64,000 bases of DNA from Symbiodinium natans (lineage: Eukaryota; Sar; Dinophyceae; Suessiales; Symbiodiniaceae), in assembly GCA_905221605.1 (NCBI GenBank), contig CAJNDS010000001.1:218525-282524 (forward strand), written 5' to 3'. Made by a program: the position numbers and the translations under genes. The notes beneath the pieces were generated by a model that did no database searches, was not told where the DNA came from, and was given only the letters and a program-made list of their open reading frames with translations. Positions 35,869 through 45,219 of this stretch are shown here, piece by piece (the stretch's first letter is position 1; every line of letters starts with the position of its first letter).

Positions 35869-36622
35869 ATGGCTTTCGTGCAGGCGCGCCTGCCACGTTT
35901 GCCAGCGGTGTTCATCACCCTCGATGATCGCCATGACGCATCTCCCGCGCAGCGGACTCTGCAGCGCTCGAGGAGCTTCTCCGGCTACACGCCCTTCGAG
36001 CTCAGCGCCCCGGATGCCAGCTTCGATCGGGACTCCACTGGGGAAGCTTCCGAGACGCCGGCTTGGCCGGACACGGACGAGGAGCCAGAGGTACCTTAGG
36101 GATACTTGGAAATGATTTTCTTAATCTTTCGGCAATTAAATCCCTAAGAAACAGCCTAAAATTGCAGTTTCTGCTGGGGCTCAAGTTCTAGTTTTTGCTG
36201 GGGTTCCAAGTTCAGTAGAGGTACCATCCGCCTTCATCGCCCCGGGTCCGCTTGTCGGCGAGAGCAACATTGAGCAAGGCGTCCCGGTGTTGGGTGGCCC
36301 ATTGCTCACACCGCTCGCCCCGCGTGTCGCGGAACGCGTCATTGACATGATGGGAGGAGATCCTGGTCCAGCAGGGCATCTTGCCCTTCCAGCTCCAGCC
36401 GTGGGCCAAGTGCACTGGATGTCGTTCGGGCCAGCACAGCCGAGCACGTGGACTTGCAGCCCAGCGCGGGACACGTCGGCGCAAATTCTGAGGGCCCAGC
36501 GAATTGGCGCGGTGGCCTTGCGAAATGCTCGAGCCATGATGCCCGCAGTGGATGTGCAACCTACAGCTCAGCGAAAGAACCCCCAACGACGCCGTAAGGC
36601 CAAGATGCGCGGTGAGGCCTGA
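35869..36622 (+). CDS. Unknown protein, two exons (35869-36090, 36221-36622)
   Basis: An ATG at 35869 (MAFVQARLPRLPAVFITLDD) lies in a frame already open from 35764, so the true start may be upstream. Exon 1 ends TDEEPE at a GT; exon 2 continues V-P-S-A-F-I-A-P-G-P-L in phase and closes with a basic tail QRKNPQRRRKAKMRGEA and TGA. The sequence is Pro/Ser/acidic with SFSGYTPFELSAPDASFD; it is likely disordered and has no domain I recognise. The join is secure because a 9-bp direct repeat marks both ends of the intron. Confidence 0.6.
36091..36220 (+). mobile_element. 130-bp GT-AG intron, family H element with 9-bp direct repeats
   Basis: AGAGGTACC occurs at 36087-36095 and 36217-36225. The inside contains AATCCCTAAGAAACAGCC, TTTTTGCTGGGGTTCCAAG and TTCAGTAG, shared with the introns at 19006 and 19263 of the PX-LRR gene. 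Confidence 0.7.
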
Positions 36623-36630
36623 GGAGCCGA

Positions 36631-36726
36631 TACCAGGACGGGGAAAAAATACCCTCTAACCCCTTAAAAATGGCCCTGTATAGAGTTGGTTATGGGGATA
36701 AGAGGGCCTAATAGCCCATCCTGGTA
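36631..36726 (-). mobile_element. MITE-like family C element with terminal inverted repeats
   Basis: TACCAGGACGGG at the left and CCCATCCTGGTA at the right are inverted copies with one mismatch; GGCCTAATAGCCCATCC links it to the copies at 21168 and 57057. It starts 8 bp after a stop codon. Confidence 0.7.
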
Positions 36727-36936
36727 CCCGATGTGTTGGTCGAGTTGCTGCGACTTGGGGTGGCTGTTGATTTGGGCGCCTCTGCGACCATTGAAAGAAC
36801 CCTCAGAGCGTCGGAAGAACCTGCACAAAACCTCAGAAACCCCGCAGAAGCAAATTCGCAGAACTCCCGACACAACATCTTGTCCAATGAGGGTATTCAT
36901 AGGTCGGAGACTCTGCGCCCCCCCAGTTCCATTTGA
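36727..36936 (+). CDS. Possible exon after a family C element
   Basis: Open as VLVELLRLGVAVDLGASA then T-I-E-R-T-L-R-A-S-E-E to a stop at 36934. No acceptor was fixed. Confidence 0.3.
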   Translation, partial: PDVLVELLRLGVAVDLGASATIERTLRASEEPAQNLRNPAEANSQNSRHNILSNEGIHRSETLRPPSSI

Positions 36937-37050
36937 CAGCCCGTCATGAGCGCCACAATGTGAGCTCGAAGAAGGATGTGAGGAGTTCTTTGGCAAAATT
37001 CCTGCTGTATCCGTGCGGTCAGCATGGCAATGCCTGACTAATTTAAAGAT

Positions 37051-37512
37051 ATGCATCAGCGAGATATTGTTCACGAAACTTGTGCAACGACATCTCGACC
37101 TTTCTGGTTGCGGCAGTTTTCTCAGCTCTTGGTGACGAATGTTGGCAGTACTAGTAGCTGGTCGAAGACGCTCGTGTTGTGCACCTCGCGTCATCGAGAT
37201 CTGAGATCTCGGCTGCCGCCGCCTTTGGATGAACGCTCGGGCATGCGATCATTGTCACGTGCCCGTTCGTCACTTAAAGTTGTCAATCAATCTTTCTGTG
37301 AATGTTGGAGATGCGCTTTACCAGTGGCTGGTATGCTACATATGCCGCTGGTGCGAAAAACATGCGAGTGCGAAGAATATCCACTCAGAGAACAGATACT
37401 ATCAGTGAGCATCATTCCATGCATGTTCACACCATGCCGTACACCCGAGTTTGATGTTTGGACGGCTGTCTCTGAGCTTGTACAGTTCGTTGATGAGGAC
37501 TTGTTGACATGA
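37051..37512 (+). CDS. Hypothetical ORF, 153 residues
   Basis: ATG at 37051 (MHQRDIVHETCATTSRPF), Cys- and Ser-rich, ending ELVQFVDEDLLT before TGA. It is the longest uninterrupted non-repetitive frame in the right part, but no family is seen. Confidence 0.3.
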   Translation: MHQRDIVHETCATTSRPFWLRQFSQLLVTNVGSTSSWSKTLVLCTSRHRDLRSRLPPPLDERSGMRSLSRARSSLKVVNQSFCECWRCALPVAGMLHMPLVRKTCECEEYPLREQILSVSIIPCMFTPCRTPEFDVWTAVSELVQFVDEDLLT

Positions 37513-38651
37513 CTCCAAAATCAGTCATTGTTGTTGCTGCCAATGCTGGCGTAGTGCACAGGGCAATGTAGCTTACAGGATTCATCCCCCCTACCAAGCC
37601 CCAAAACAGAGGTACAGCCCCTGCTTTTCGTCAAGCGTTCGGGTCCACGGAACTATGGGATTTAGGGTTTGGTTTTGGTGTAGGGTTTACAGGGTTAGGG
37701 TTCAGGGTTATTGGTCTGCCGCTCGCACCGCCATCGTTGCAAGCTGCCTGCTGGGCGAAGAATGTCGTGCTCACGTCACAAGCTGTGACGTGGAGAAATG
37801 GCCTTTGAGCAAGATAGTGCCCTGTGATGTCCTGTGCCCAACCATGGTTTAGGGTTCAGGGTTTAATTAGGGTTTGGGGTTTACTTTGCATGTGAGTCAG
37901 TGCGGCTTTGAAGTACACCCGCGCGGTGGCACTGTCGGTACAGTACTTGTATGAGACTTCGGTCGTGGGTAGACTGGCCCACCCTAAAACCTAAACCTTA
38001 AACCCTAAACCTTAAACCCAAAACCCTCACCCTAAACCCTAAGCCCAAAATCGTGCCAGGCTGCCCAGTGCACGATAAAGAGAATACGCTTTGTAGCGAG
38101 CTTCGGGAAGAAAGCATCCGCCGGAATTGCTTGACATGGGTCCGTTCAGGTTGTTTGCAAGGCTTGTGACTGGTGATCTTGAAAAAGTTGCAGTTTTCAG
38201 AGCTTTGTTGAGGATAACCCTGTAAGGCTCTTCACGCTAGTGTACATATTTGCGAAGTTCCTGTCGTTTTTGGGAAAACCTTGCGCAGAGCAAGCGGCAA
38301 TGTTGACTTTACCCTGCCGAGTTGTGAGATCTTTCCATCGTGTCTCCCGACATGCGAATGAAGAAGCCATCCCTTTCACACAGCCCCTGTTCCTCGGTGC
38401 TGGGGGCTAGACGCAGGACTCCGACGGCGAGAGGCACCTCTTCGACAATATTTGGGTGCGTTTCCGTATGTATGTCCTTGAAGCTACCCTTGATTCCCTG
38501 GCAGCAGCTGCGTGCGCAATTTGCATGAAAGCCTATTTGTGGAGCTGAGTTGCCTGAAAATAGCAAACACGGCCAAGGGGCGCCCAAACTGCGAGCCCTG
38601 AACCTAAACCCTAAACCCAAAACCCTAAACCGCCGTAGTCTTTTTGCCGAG
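37513..38651. other. Mixed stretch
   Basis: Short TTTAGGG and CCCTAAA blocks (37660, 37850, 37985, 38590). An open island near 37708-37850 (TAIVASCLLGEECRAHVT) may be an exon. A - strand frame (38309-38620) competes with + frames and is undecided. Confidence 0.35.
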
Positions 38652-38732
38652 GTTTGTGGAGGCTTGCTCTGCGCCTCCTGAGAAGAAGAAACGCAGACCT
38701 AAGTGGAAAGAGGCACGGCGATGCAGATTCAT
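38652..38732 (+). CDS. Predicted exon, basic
   Basis: Acceptor TTTTTGCCGAG, reads FVEACSAPPEKKKRRPKW then K-E-A-R-R-C-R-F, donor AT|GTGAGG. CCCTAAA units lie upstream and a TTTAGGG array starts 5 bp after the donor. Confidence 0.45.
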
Positions 38733-38735
38733 GTG

Positions 38736-38825
38736 AGGGTTTAGGGTTTAGGGTTTAGGGTTTAGGGTTTAGGGTTTAGGGTTTAGGGTTTAGGGTTCAG
38801 GGTTTAGGGTTTAGGGTTTAGGGCA
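38736..38825 (+). repeat. Telomere-type array (TTTAGGG), about 13 units
   Basis: Starts immediately after the donor of exon 38652-38732. Confidence 0.95.
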
Positions 38826-38952
38826 AAGCCCAAAAAGACTCCCGACGGAACTGCTGCAAGATTCAAGCGAGCAAAGAGTACTTGTAGCATGAGCATACCT
38901 ACATATCGCTAGTGAAAAACAAACATAAACAAACTGGTATTTTTCGGAGTAC

Positions 38953-39030
38953 TAAACCCTAAACCCTAAACCCTAAACCCTAAACCCTAAACCCTAAACC
39001 CTAAACCCTAAACCCTAAACCCTAAACCCT
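38953..39030 (-). repeat. Telomere-type array (CCCTAAA), 11 units
   Basis: Ends 14 bp before the acceptor CAACAG of exon 39045. Confidence 0.95.
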
Positions 39031-39044
39031 TGGAGTGCCAACAG

Positions 39045-39087
39045 CCGAAGATGATGCTGCTGCGTCCGCTGATGTTCAGACCCCAGG
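39045..39087 (+). CDS. Predicted short exon
   Basis: Acceptor GTGCCAACAG, reads (A)EDDAAASADVQTPG, possible GC donor GCAGCCCTAAACC. Confidence 0.35.
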
Positions 39088-39310
39088 GCAGCCCTAAACC
39101 CTATAAAGCATACACGCCCGATAAGCCCTGACAACCCCAGTTAAACCCTAAACCCCAGTTAAACCCCAAACCCCAAACCCCTAACCCCAAACGTCAAACC
39201 CCAAACCCCAAGCCCGAAGCCCGAAAAACCCTAAACCCCAAACCCCAAACCCCAAACCCTAGACCCTAAACCCTAAACCCTAAACCCCACGAACTCTGTA
39301 AACCTTGAAG

Positions 39311-39396
39311 ATGATGGCAGGACTGGAGCTTGATCGGCTCGGACAGCCGGCGCCCGGCGCCCCTGCGAAGGCATCCCGGGGATGGTGGTTTCAGAG
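39311..39396 (+). CDS. Predicted exon
   Basis: After GTAAACCTTGAAG, reads MMAGLELDRLGQPAPGAP then A-K-A-S-R-G-W-W-F-Q, donor AGAG|GTTTCAGGGG. A C-type array lies before it and a G-type array after it. Confidence 0.4.
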
Positions 39397-39399
39397 GTT

Positions 39400-39575
39400 T
39401 CAGGGGTTTAGGGTTTAGGGTTTAGGGCTAGGGTTTAGGGTTTAGGGTTTAGGGTATAGGGTATAGGGTTTAGGGTTTAGGGTTTAGGGTTTAGGGTTTA
39501 GGGTTTAGGGTTGAATCATCATCATCCTCGACGTCGTCATCATGATCATCACCATCATCATCATCATCAGTATCA
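39400..39575 (+). repeat. TTTAGGG array followed by a CAT/ATC trinucleotide tract
   Basis: The array (39403-39512) runs into ATCATCATCATCC ... ATCACCATCATCATC (39515-39570). A His-rich frame through it continues to QYHEVSEVVVQRKGLKS and could be coding, but this is weak. Confidence 0.6.
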
Positions 39576-40175
39576 TGAGGTCTCAGAGGTGGTAGTACAG
39601 CGGAAGGGTCTGAAATCCATGATTGGGGCAATTTGAAGACGGCTTGGAGTGTGTTATGGAGGCTTTCACAAGGATCGATGACCTGGGTTTTAACACGAGT
39701 CTGACAGTCCGGGTCAGGGTTTGGGGTTTGGGGTTTGGGGTTTAGGGTTCTTTCAAGGGTTTAGGGTCTGAAGCATGGCGGGCACAGGTAGCGAAAGCTG
39801 AAGACAGCTTGAGATGAATCTCGAAGCATGACAAGGTACTTCGACTCCGTTCCCGCAGAGACGCGGCCACCCGTTGAGGAGCCAGCTTTCCGAACTTTCG
39901 CGGGTTGAGGGCTTTTCGGTATAGGGTTTAGGGTTTCGGGTTTCGGGGTTTCGTCACGTTTGCTTCGCTGGTAAGGGGGAATGGTAACACATGTTGGAGC
40001 GACCAACAGGTTGCCAGCCCCAAACCCTGTAAACCTAGTCCCCCTGGTTCGTCGTACGGAATGAGTGAATTAGGCCCCTACATATACCCTTTAAGGGACT
40101 ATACAGGGGAACCCAGTCCCTCCTTCCCTACTCAGAACCAGCCAGTAATCAGTCTTCTTCCCACCTTTGCCTCAG
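39576..40175. other. Intron-like stretch
   Basis: TTTGGGG repeats near 39717, TTTCGGG near 39920, C-rich words and no firm exon. Confidence 0.35.
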
Positions 40176-40259
40176 CCCGTGCGGCCTGATATGCGGCGAT
40201 TGGAGCCGAACGCCAGCTTCCCAGCTGCCGCCCCGTTGCCTCCCATCATGCGAAGCAGG
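40176..40259 (+). CDS. Predicted exon, 28 codons
   Basis: Acceptor CCTTTGCCTCAG, reads PVRPDMRRLEPNASFPAA then A-P-L-P-P-I-M-R-S-R, donor G|GTTTATATTG, which is the start of a family I element. Confidence 0.55.
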
Positions 40260-40375
40260 GTTTATATTGCTGCTATTGGTGAGTGTATGTAAGGCTTATA
40301 AGGTTACCTTTTTACATTGGTGAGAGTATATATTGGGTGTCCTTTTGGGGATACAAGGAATGTAAACCATCCTTC
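40258..40375 (-). mobile_element. Family I element, inverted relative to 17435
   Basis: GGGTTTATATTGCTGCTATTG, GAGTGTATGTAAGGCTTATA, AGGTTACCTTTTTACATTGG and GTATATATTGGGTGTCCTTT correspond in reverse to 17435-17550. Confidence 0.55.
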
Positions 40376-40865
40376 ATGTGGGCCTCCGGCCATGCTTCAG
40401 TAGCTCGGAGCAGTAACTCGCCATTTCTGTTGAGAGCAGGCAATGTAAACCCTGAGCCCACAAAATCTCAGAAACGTATGGCCCTAAGCTTACCCGAATC
40501 CCTACACTTATACCCCAAACACTAAGAGGCCCAAAGCGCAAAGGTGCAGCTATGAAGCCAAAACCCCAACGCCATACATCCGCAAAGCCCAAAGCCGTGA
40601 AAATCCTAAGCCATGTTAAAGCCCTGTCCCCCTCAAGCCACAATACCCCTTCCTTCAGGAAGATTCCTCAATTTATATCAGGTTCCTGTTTATGGGGGCG
40701 CAACGGTCTTTTCCTGAAGGGGAATTGGGCTCATTGGGGGTTATATAGGGTTTAGGGTTCGGGTTTCGGGTTTAGGGTTTAGGGTTTAGGGTTTAGGGTT
40801 TAGGGTTTAGGGGTCCTTCATTAAGGGGTGGTGGGCACTTCTGGGCCCCCCTCTGCCGCTCCCAG

Positions 40866-40916
40866 CCTCGCTTCGTGGAAGACGACCGCTTCGAAGCGCT
40901 GGCAGGGGCCTCACGG
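40866..40916 (+). CDS. Predicted exon, 17 codons
   Basis: Acceptor CTCTGCCGCTCCCAG, reads PRFVEDDRFEALAGASR, donor GG|GTTTAG given by the telomere-type array that follows. Confidence 0.5.
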
Positions 40917-41033
40917 GTTTAGTTTAGGGTTTGGGTTTAGGGTTTAGGGTTTAGGGTTTAGGGTTTAGGGTTTAGGGTTTAGGGTTTAGGGTTTAGGGTT
41001 TAGGGTTTAGGGTTTAGGGTTTAGGGTTTTTGG
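40917..41033 (+). repeat. Telomere-type array (TTTAGGG), about 16 units
   Basis: First bases form the splice donor of exon 40866-40916. Confidence 0.95.
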
Positions 41034-41154
41034 ACAGTTTAGGACTTGGAAGGCCGAGGCCTAGTTGTGCTGGTTTTGTCATGATGGGGGCGGCGAGGAG
41101 GGTTTCTTCGGGGGGAGGCGGAGGGGTTTCGTGCCTTGGGCGTTCCTTAGTTGT

Positions 41155-41255
41155 AGAGTAGGTAACCTGTAACCTGTTTTGGGGTAAGAGAGTCTCCCTA
41201 CAATTGCAAGGGTTAACCTTCAGTTGCCCTAGGTACTGGAACAACTGTGGTTCTA
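41155..41255 (+). mobile_element. Family J repeat element
   Basis: GGTAACCTGTAACCTGTTTT ... GGTTAACCTTCAGTTGCCCT. A relative at 50545-50640 has CAACCTTTAACCTCTTTTGG ... GGCTAACCTTTAGTTACCCC. Confidence 0.55.
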
Positions 41256-41324
41256 GGTTTTGATTCTTGTCTAGGTACAGTTGCGGACTGAGGAGTTGGA
41301 GGTTTTCTGAGGGCTACGCACTGC

Positions 41325-41425
41325 TTAGGGTTTAGGGTTAGGGTTTAGGGTTTAGGGTTTAGGGTTTAGGGTTTAGGGTTTAGGGTTTAGGGTTTAGGGT
41401 TTAGGGTTTAGGGTTTAGGGTTTAG
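41325..41425 (+). repeat. Telomere-type array whose last TTTAG is a splice acceptor
   Basis: About 14 TTTAGGG units ending GGGTTTAG|GCCGGA, directly joined to exon 41426. Confidence 0.9.
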
Positions 41426-41497
41426 GCCGGAGGAGCATACCATTTTGCTCCTTGCTCGTTCGGTCGGACTATCGGACACGATTTCCCCATCCCAAAG
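41426..41497 (+). CDS. Predicted exon, 24 codons
   Basis: Reads AGGAYHFAPCSFGRTIGH then D-F-P-I-P-K in phase 0, donor AAG|GTTCCAGGG. The acceptor is the TTTAG of the repeat array. Confidence 0.5.
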
Positions 41498-41577
41498 GTT
41501 CCAGGGCTTAGGGTTTAGGGTTTAGGTTTTAGGGTTTAGGGTTTCATAAATCCAAAGTGGTCGGGCCACCTGTGTGC

Positions 41578-41663
41578 ATTTTGTAGTTTCCCTTATTGGA
41601 TCTAAGAGGATCATATTCATGAATATTGCTCAGAGGGTTCTAAGGGCCATCTCCTAGATACCC
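41578..41663 (+). mobile_element. Family E repeat element
   Basis: TTGTAGTTTCCCTTATTGGA ... GAGGGTTCTAAGGGCCATCTC, close to the copy at 53326. Confidence 0.55.
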
Positions 41664-41750
41664 TGAACCCTAAACCCTAAACCCTAAACTAAACCCTAAA
41701 CCCTAAACCCTAAACCCTAAACCTAAACCCTAAACCCTAAACCCTAAATC
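41664..41750 (-). repeat. Telomere-type array (CCCTAAA)
   Basis: About 11 units with two CTAAAC deletions; it ends CCCTAAATCTCTTGCCCAG at the next exon. Confidence 0.9.
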
Positions 41751-41760
41751 TCTTGCCCAG

Positions 41761-41841
41761 TTGTACGGCAACGGCTGGCTGGACTGCTGGGGCCAGCTCG
41801 GCTCAACGGACAACGACTCGCTGCATCCACATCTGAGGCAG
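41761..41841 (+). CDS. Predicted exon, 27 codons
   Basis: Acceptor CTCTTGCCCAG, reads LYGNGWLDCWGQLGSTDN then D-S-L-H-P-H-L-R-Q in phase 0, donor CAG|GTCGGA. The W-G-Q-L-G piece recalls RCC1 repeats, but a single match is not enough. Confidence 0.55.
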
Positions 41842-42088
41842 GTCGGAGAAGGAAGGGCGGGTCCTCTTCATTCTTTCTGTTGCTTAGTAGGGAATGAGGA
41901 ATCCTTGAAAGGGTGTATATAGGGTGCCCAAATTCCCTCATTCCCTGCTAAACAACAGTAAGCATTGCGGAATCAGCTCTTAGTGTTCTCTCTCAGCCTC
42001 TGTTTCTGGCTCTGTCTCTGGCTCTTCTTGCCTCCTTGCTGCAAGCCTTGGCTGCTACATGCAAAGCCCGTCATCCCTGCTGATCAGG

Positions 42089-42144
42089 CATATGTTTGAC
42101 AAGCGCGGCATCGAAGCCCACTGCTCAGCTCGTCTTTGTCATAG
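42089..42144 (+). CDS. Predicted exon
   Basis: Acceptor CCTGCTGATCAG, reads HMFDKRGIEAHCSARLCH, then GT of a family O element. Confidence 0.4.
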
Positions 42145-42229
42145 TTGGGTAACATTTTACACTTTTAAGGGTACATAAACCCAGTAGGGAACAAATCAAA
42201 TTGTTCATATTTTCCCAACCATGAACTAG
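42145..42229 (+). mobile_element. 85-bp GT-AG intron, family O element
   Basis: GTTGGGTAACATTTTACACT ... TTTTCCCAACCATGAACTAG, ends partly inverted. A relative at 51955-52025 has GTTGGGTATCATTTTACATG. Confidence 0.5.
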
Positions 42230-42364
42230 ACATGTGCATGGCAGCGACAACGTGCCAGTCGTAGGCAGAATTTCAGTTTCACGACTGCAGCATTGGGCAA
42301 GGATGGCCCTAAGGTGCTTGTAAGCTATACCCGAGGCGCTGAGCAGAAATGCAGCACGACAGCT
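42230..42364 (+). CDS. Predicted exon, end uncertain
   Basis: After GAACTAG. One frame reads RQNFSFTTAALGKDGPKV to a TAG at 42365; another reads HVHGSDNVPVVGRISVSR and meets the donor GTAAGC at 42319. The phase is not settled. Confidence 0.4.
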
Positions 42365-42419
42365 TAGGGTTTAGGGTTTAGGGTTTAGGGCTCTGGCTAC
42401 CAAGTCCTCATACCGACAG

Positions 42420-42519
42420 CGTCCAACGGCGGATCACCCGTGGCTGCAGACACTGGCAGCGCGGACACCCGGGCGGCCCTCACCGAGGCCCTCGTTGGGG
42501 CGCTTCCACCTCTGCCTTC
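42420..42519 (+). CDS. Predicted exon
   Basis: Acceptor CATACCGACAG, reads SNGGSPVAADTGSADTRA then A-L-T-E-A-L-V-G-A-L-P-P-L-P-S. It ends at GCCCTAAACCC: either a GC donor or a stop made by the array (CCC TAA). Confidence 0.45.
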
Positions 42520-42734
42520 GCCCTAAACCCTAAACCCTAAACCCTAAACCCTAAACCCTAAACCCACAAGTTGCAAGGCAAGGCTCCACAAGGCGCAAAA
42601 TACAACCCAATCCAGGCGAAGCACCCAAGCTGTTTTAGGCGTATTAGGGTTTAGGTTTAGGGTTTAGGGTTTAGGGTTTAGGGTTTAGGGTTTCGGGTTT
42701 AAGGTTTAGGGCTCTCTATGGCTCTGCTTGCCAG

Positions 42735-42788
42735 GACTCTGAAGCAGCGTATCATTTGCCGGGCCACCGCCCAGGACTGCTTGAAGAT
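42735..42788 (+). CDS. Predicted exon, 18 codons
   Basis: Acceptor CTCTGCTTGCCAG, reads DSEAAYHLPGHRPGLLED in phase 0, donor GAT|GTAGGT. TTTAGGG arrays stand on both sides. Confidence 0.5.
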
Positions 42789-43134
42789 GTAGGTTGGTTT
42801 AGGGTTTAGGGTTTAGGGCTTAGGGCTTAGGGCTTAGGAGTATGTATGAGGAAAGTCCTCAAACAACCTATCACACCAAGCAAGAAGGCCGGAGCATGTG
42901 TCAGATGCAGCTGATGTGGAGGCTAGGATGCGATTGATCTTGCGCTAACCCTGCTGTCTGTTTCAAGGGGACCTAGTGTCGAGAAGCAACCCAAATGCGA
43001 AGCCCTGCAACCCCAAACCCTAACATCTGAGTATGATTTGCCTGAGACCCTAAAGCCTGGACTCCAACATCCCTTGCGAAAGTTTTCCTCAAATCGCACA
43101 TGCTAAGTAATGAACACCCCCCCCCCCCCCCCAG

Positions 43135-43175
43135 ATTCACGGAGATTCTGGGAGGATGATGCAGTATTCCTACAC
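43135..43175 (+). CDS. Possible short exon
   Basis: After a 16-nt C run plus AG (strong pyrimidine tract), reads IHGDSGRMMQYSYT; the end is unclear. Confidence 0.3.
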
Positions 43176-43286
43176 CCTATAACCCTAAAACCCTGAAACC
43201 CTAAAACCCTCAAACCCTAAAACCCTAAAACACCCTAGACCCCCAGTCCCGCTAAGCCCAAGACCCCTGATGCATCCTGCACGCAG

Positions 43287-43339
43287 AAGCCGCCTCCCGA
43301 TCCTTCTGAGCCTGCCCAGAGCATCCCATGGGGCGTCAG
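43287..43339 (+). CDS. Predicted exon
   Basis: Acceptor CCTGCACGCAG, reads KPPPDPSEPAQSIPWGV, GC donor CAG|GCTGGT. Confidence 0.45.
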
Positions 43340-43495
43340 GCTGGTCTTTGGCTTGTCTTGGTGTTGTGGAGTGGCAGGGTTTAGGGTTTAGGCTTTTATG
43401 AGGTTTAGGGTTTAGGGTTTAGGGTTTAGTGGCACAGGTTCGGGGGTTTTTTGAGCGGTCAGCTGCGCTTGGTTTGGAGGGCTTGTGCTCCCCAG

Positions 43496-43556
43496 GTGCC
43501 TGCGGTATGGTGCTGACTTCCAGGCTCGGTTCCATGATTTCGGGGTATAAGGAGGG
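43496..43556 (+). CDS. Predicted exon
   Basis: Acceptor TGTGCTCCCCAG, reads ACGMVLTSRLGSMISGYK, donor G|GTTTAGGG from the following array. Confidence 0.45.
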
Positions 43557-43636
43557 GTTTAGGGTTTAGGGTTTAGGGTTTAGGGTTTAGGGTTTAGGGT
43601 TTAGGGTTTAGGGTTTAGGGTTTAGGGTTTAGGGGT
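43557..43636 (+). repeat. Telomere-type array (TTTAGGG), 11 units
   Basis: Directly follows exon 43496-43556. The stretch to 43800 holds a TA run (43695-43710) and words like CCCTTGTAAGAGTCCC but no exon. Confidence 0.95.
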
Positions 43637-43975
43637 ACAAGCAGGGACCCCTGGAAGGGACACTTGGTCTTACTCGCCTATATGCTGGCGCATGTGTGTA
43701 TATATATATGCCTTATATAGTCCCTATAAACCTGAGTAGCCCCTAGATATATAACCCTTAAATCACCCCAAAGGTCCCTTGTAAGAGTCCCTCCTTTAGT
43801 GTGTTGACATGATTTTCCTGATGGAGCTAGGTGTCAGCGCGAGAGTCAAGCATGGCAGGGATAGCGGGCGCAGGCAGCTGCAGGGAATGGTAGCCCTAAA
43901 CCCTAAACCCTAAACCCTGAACCCTGAACCCTAAACCCTAAACCCTAAACCCTAAACCCTAACACCCGCAAGCAG

Positions 43976-44023
43976 GAGTTCGAAGCGAGGACGTGGAAGC
44001 AGAGCCATAGATTCAAGTTGCGT
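43976..44023 (+). CDS. Possible exon
   Basis: After CCCGCAAGCAG, reads EFEARTWKQSHRFK; the donor is unclear and the frame stays open to a TAG at 44036. Confidence 0.3.
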
Positions 44024-44145
44024 GATACTAAGACTTAGCGATCTCCTCACCGCGGGTCCCTGAGCCTAAGCCCTAAACCCTAAGACCCTAAACCCTAAAC
44101 CCTAAACCCTGACGAACCCCAACTCCTCCACCACCGATGGGCCAG

Positions 44146-44220
44146 GCCCACCGCAGTTTGCCCAAACACGAGAAGATTCCGTGGGTCTACGACCACAATC
44201 GCAGGCCTGCCATGGGTCAG
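44146..44220 (+). CDS. Predicted exon, 25 codons
   Basis: Acceptor CGATGGGCCAG, reads AHRSLPKHEKIPWVYDHN then R-R-P-A-M-G-Q in phase 0, donor CAG|GTCCTG. Confidence 0.55.
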
Positions 44221-44859
44221 GTCCTGGATTAGGAGCTCATTTGAGTTTGAGGGTTTAGGGTTTAGGGTTTAGGGTTTAGGGTTTAGGGTTCAGGGGGTGT
44301 CAAGATTCAAGATAAAGCTTGCAAACATGGCTCCCCCGGCTGCTTTCATAGGCAGAAGTGTCAAGAGAGTCAAGAACTCCAGCCTGCCCAAACCGAAAAC
44401 AGGTTTAGGGTTTAGGGTTTGGGGTCTAGGGTTTAGGGTTTAGGGTCTAGGGTTTAGGGTTTAGGGTATCCCTTCTTGCGGGTTTCCTCTCTTGCAGAAA
44501 GGAGTTTTATCTTTTTGTGGGGCGTACTGGGGGCACCCCCTCGTTTGGGAAATGCCCATCTGTGCAGCCGGTGCAGCAAGCTTGCTTCCGAGATATGCCG
44601 TCGAGGTAAAAGAGCTACAGCTCCTCCGCCCTGTGTTGAAGCTATTTGTTGGACTTGGTCATGGAGAGGGCCAATGTACAGCTGCTTGATCTGTCGTGTG
44701 GTGCTGTCTTAGTGGAACCCTAAACCCTAAACCCTCAACCCCTATACCAAAAAACCCTAAACCCTCAACCCTAAACCCTCAACCCTTATACCCTAAACCC
44801 TAAACCCTAAACCCTCAACCCCTTAATTCCCTGAACTCGAAACCCCTCCTGCTGCGCAG

Positions 44860-44954
44860 TGAATCGGAAGACAACACGGTGATGAACCCGATCTTGAGGC
44901 GACGCCCCCAGCTACTGGAGGCACAAATCCAGGGAAGCCGTGGCTGGCTTTTAT
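44860..44954 (+). CDS. Predicted exon
   Basis: Acceptor CTGCTGCGCAG, reads ESEDNTVMNPILRRRPQL then L-E-A-Q-I-Q-G-S-R-G-W-L-L. It needs a GA donor (GAGGTTTAG) or ends in TGA. A G-type array follows at once. Confidence 0.45.
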
Positions 44955-44957
44955 GAG

Positions 44958-45055
44958 GTTTAGGGTTTAGGGTTTAGGGTTTAGGGTTCAGGGTTTAGGG
45001 TTTAGGGTTTAGGGTTTAGGGTTTAGGGTTTAGGGTTTAGGGTTTAGGGTCGGGT
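44958..45055 (+). repeat. Telomere-type array (TTTAGGG), about 13 units
   Basis: Contains one TTCAGGG unit. From 45056 to 45220 a + frame starting MASSPPSGLPLSESRHRA may hold an exon. Confidence 0.95.
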
Positions 45056-45219
45056 GTCGGAAGGCAAAAATCCGGTCATTCAACCCTGTATCCTGAGGCA
45101 TTACTTCGACCAAGATGGCATCGAGTCCTCCTTCAGGCCTCCCGCTTTCTGAGTCTCGACACCGTGCAGCATCACCGTGTGCAGGAAGTGGGCTAGCAGA
45201 CGTCCGTGTGGCTGTTTCC

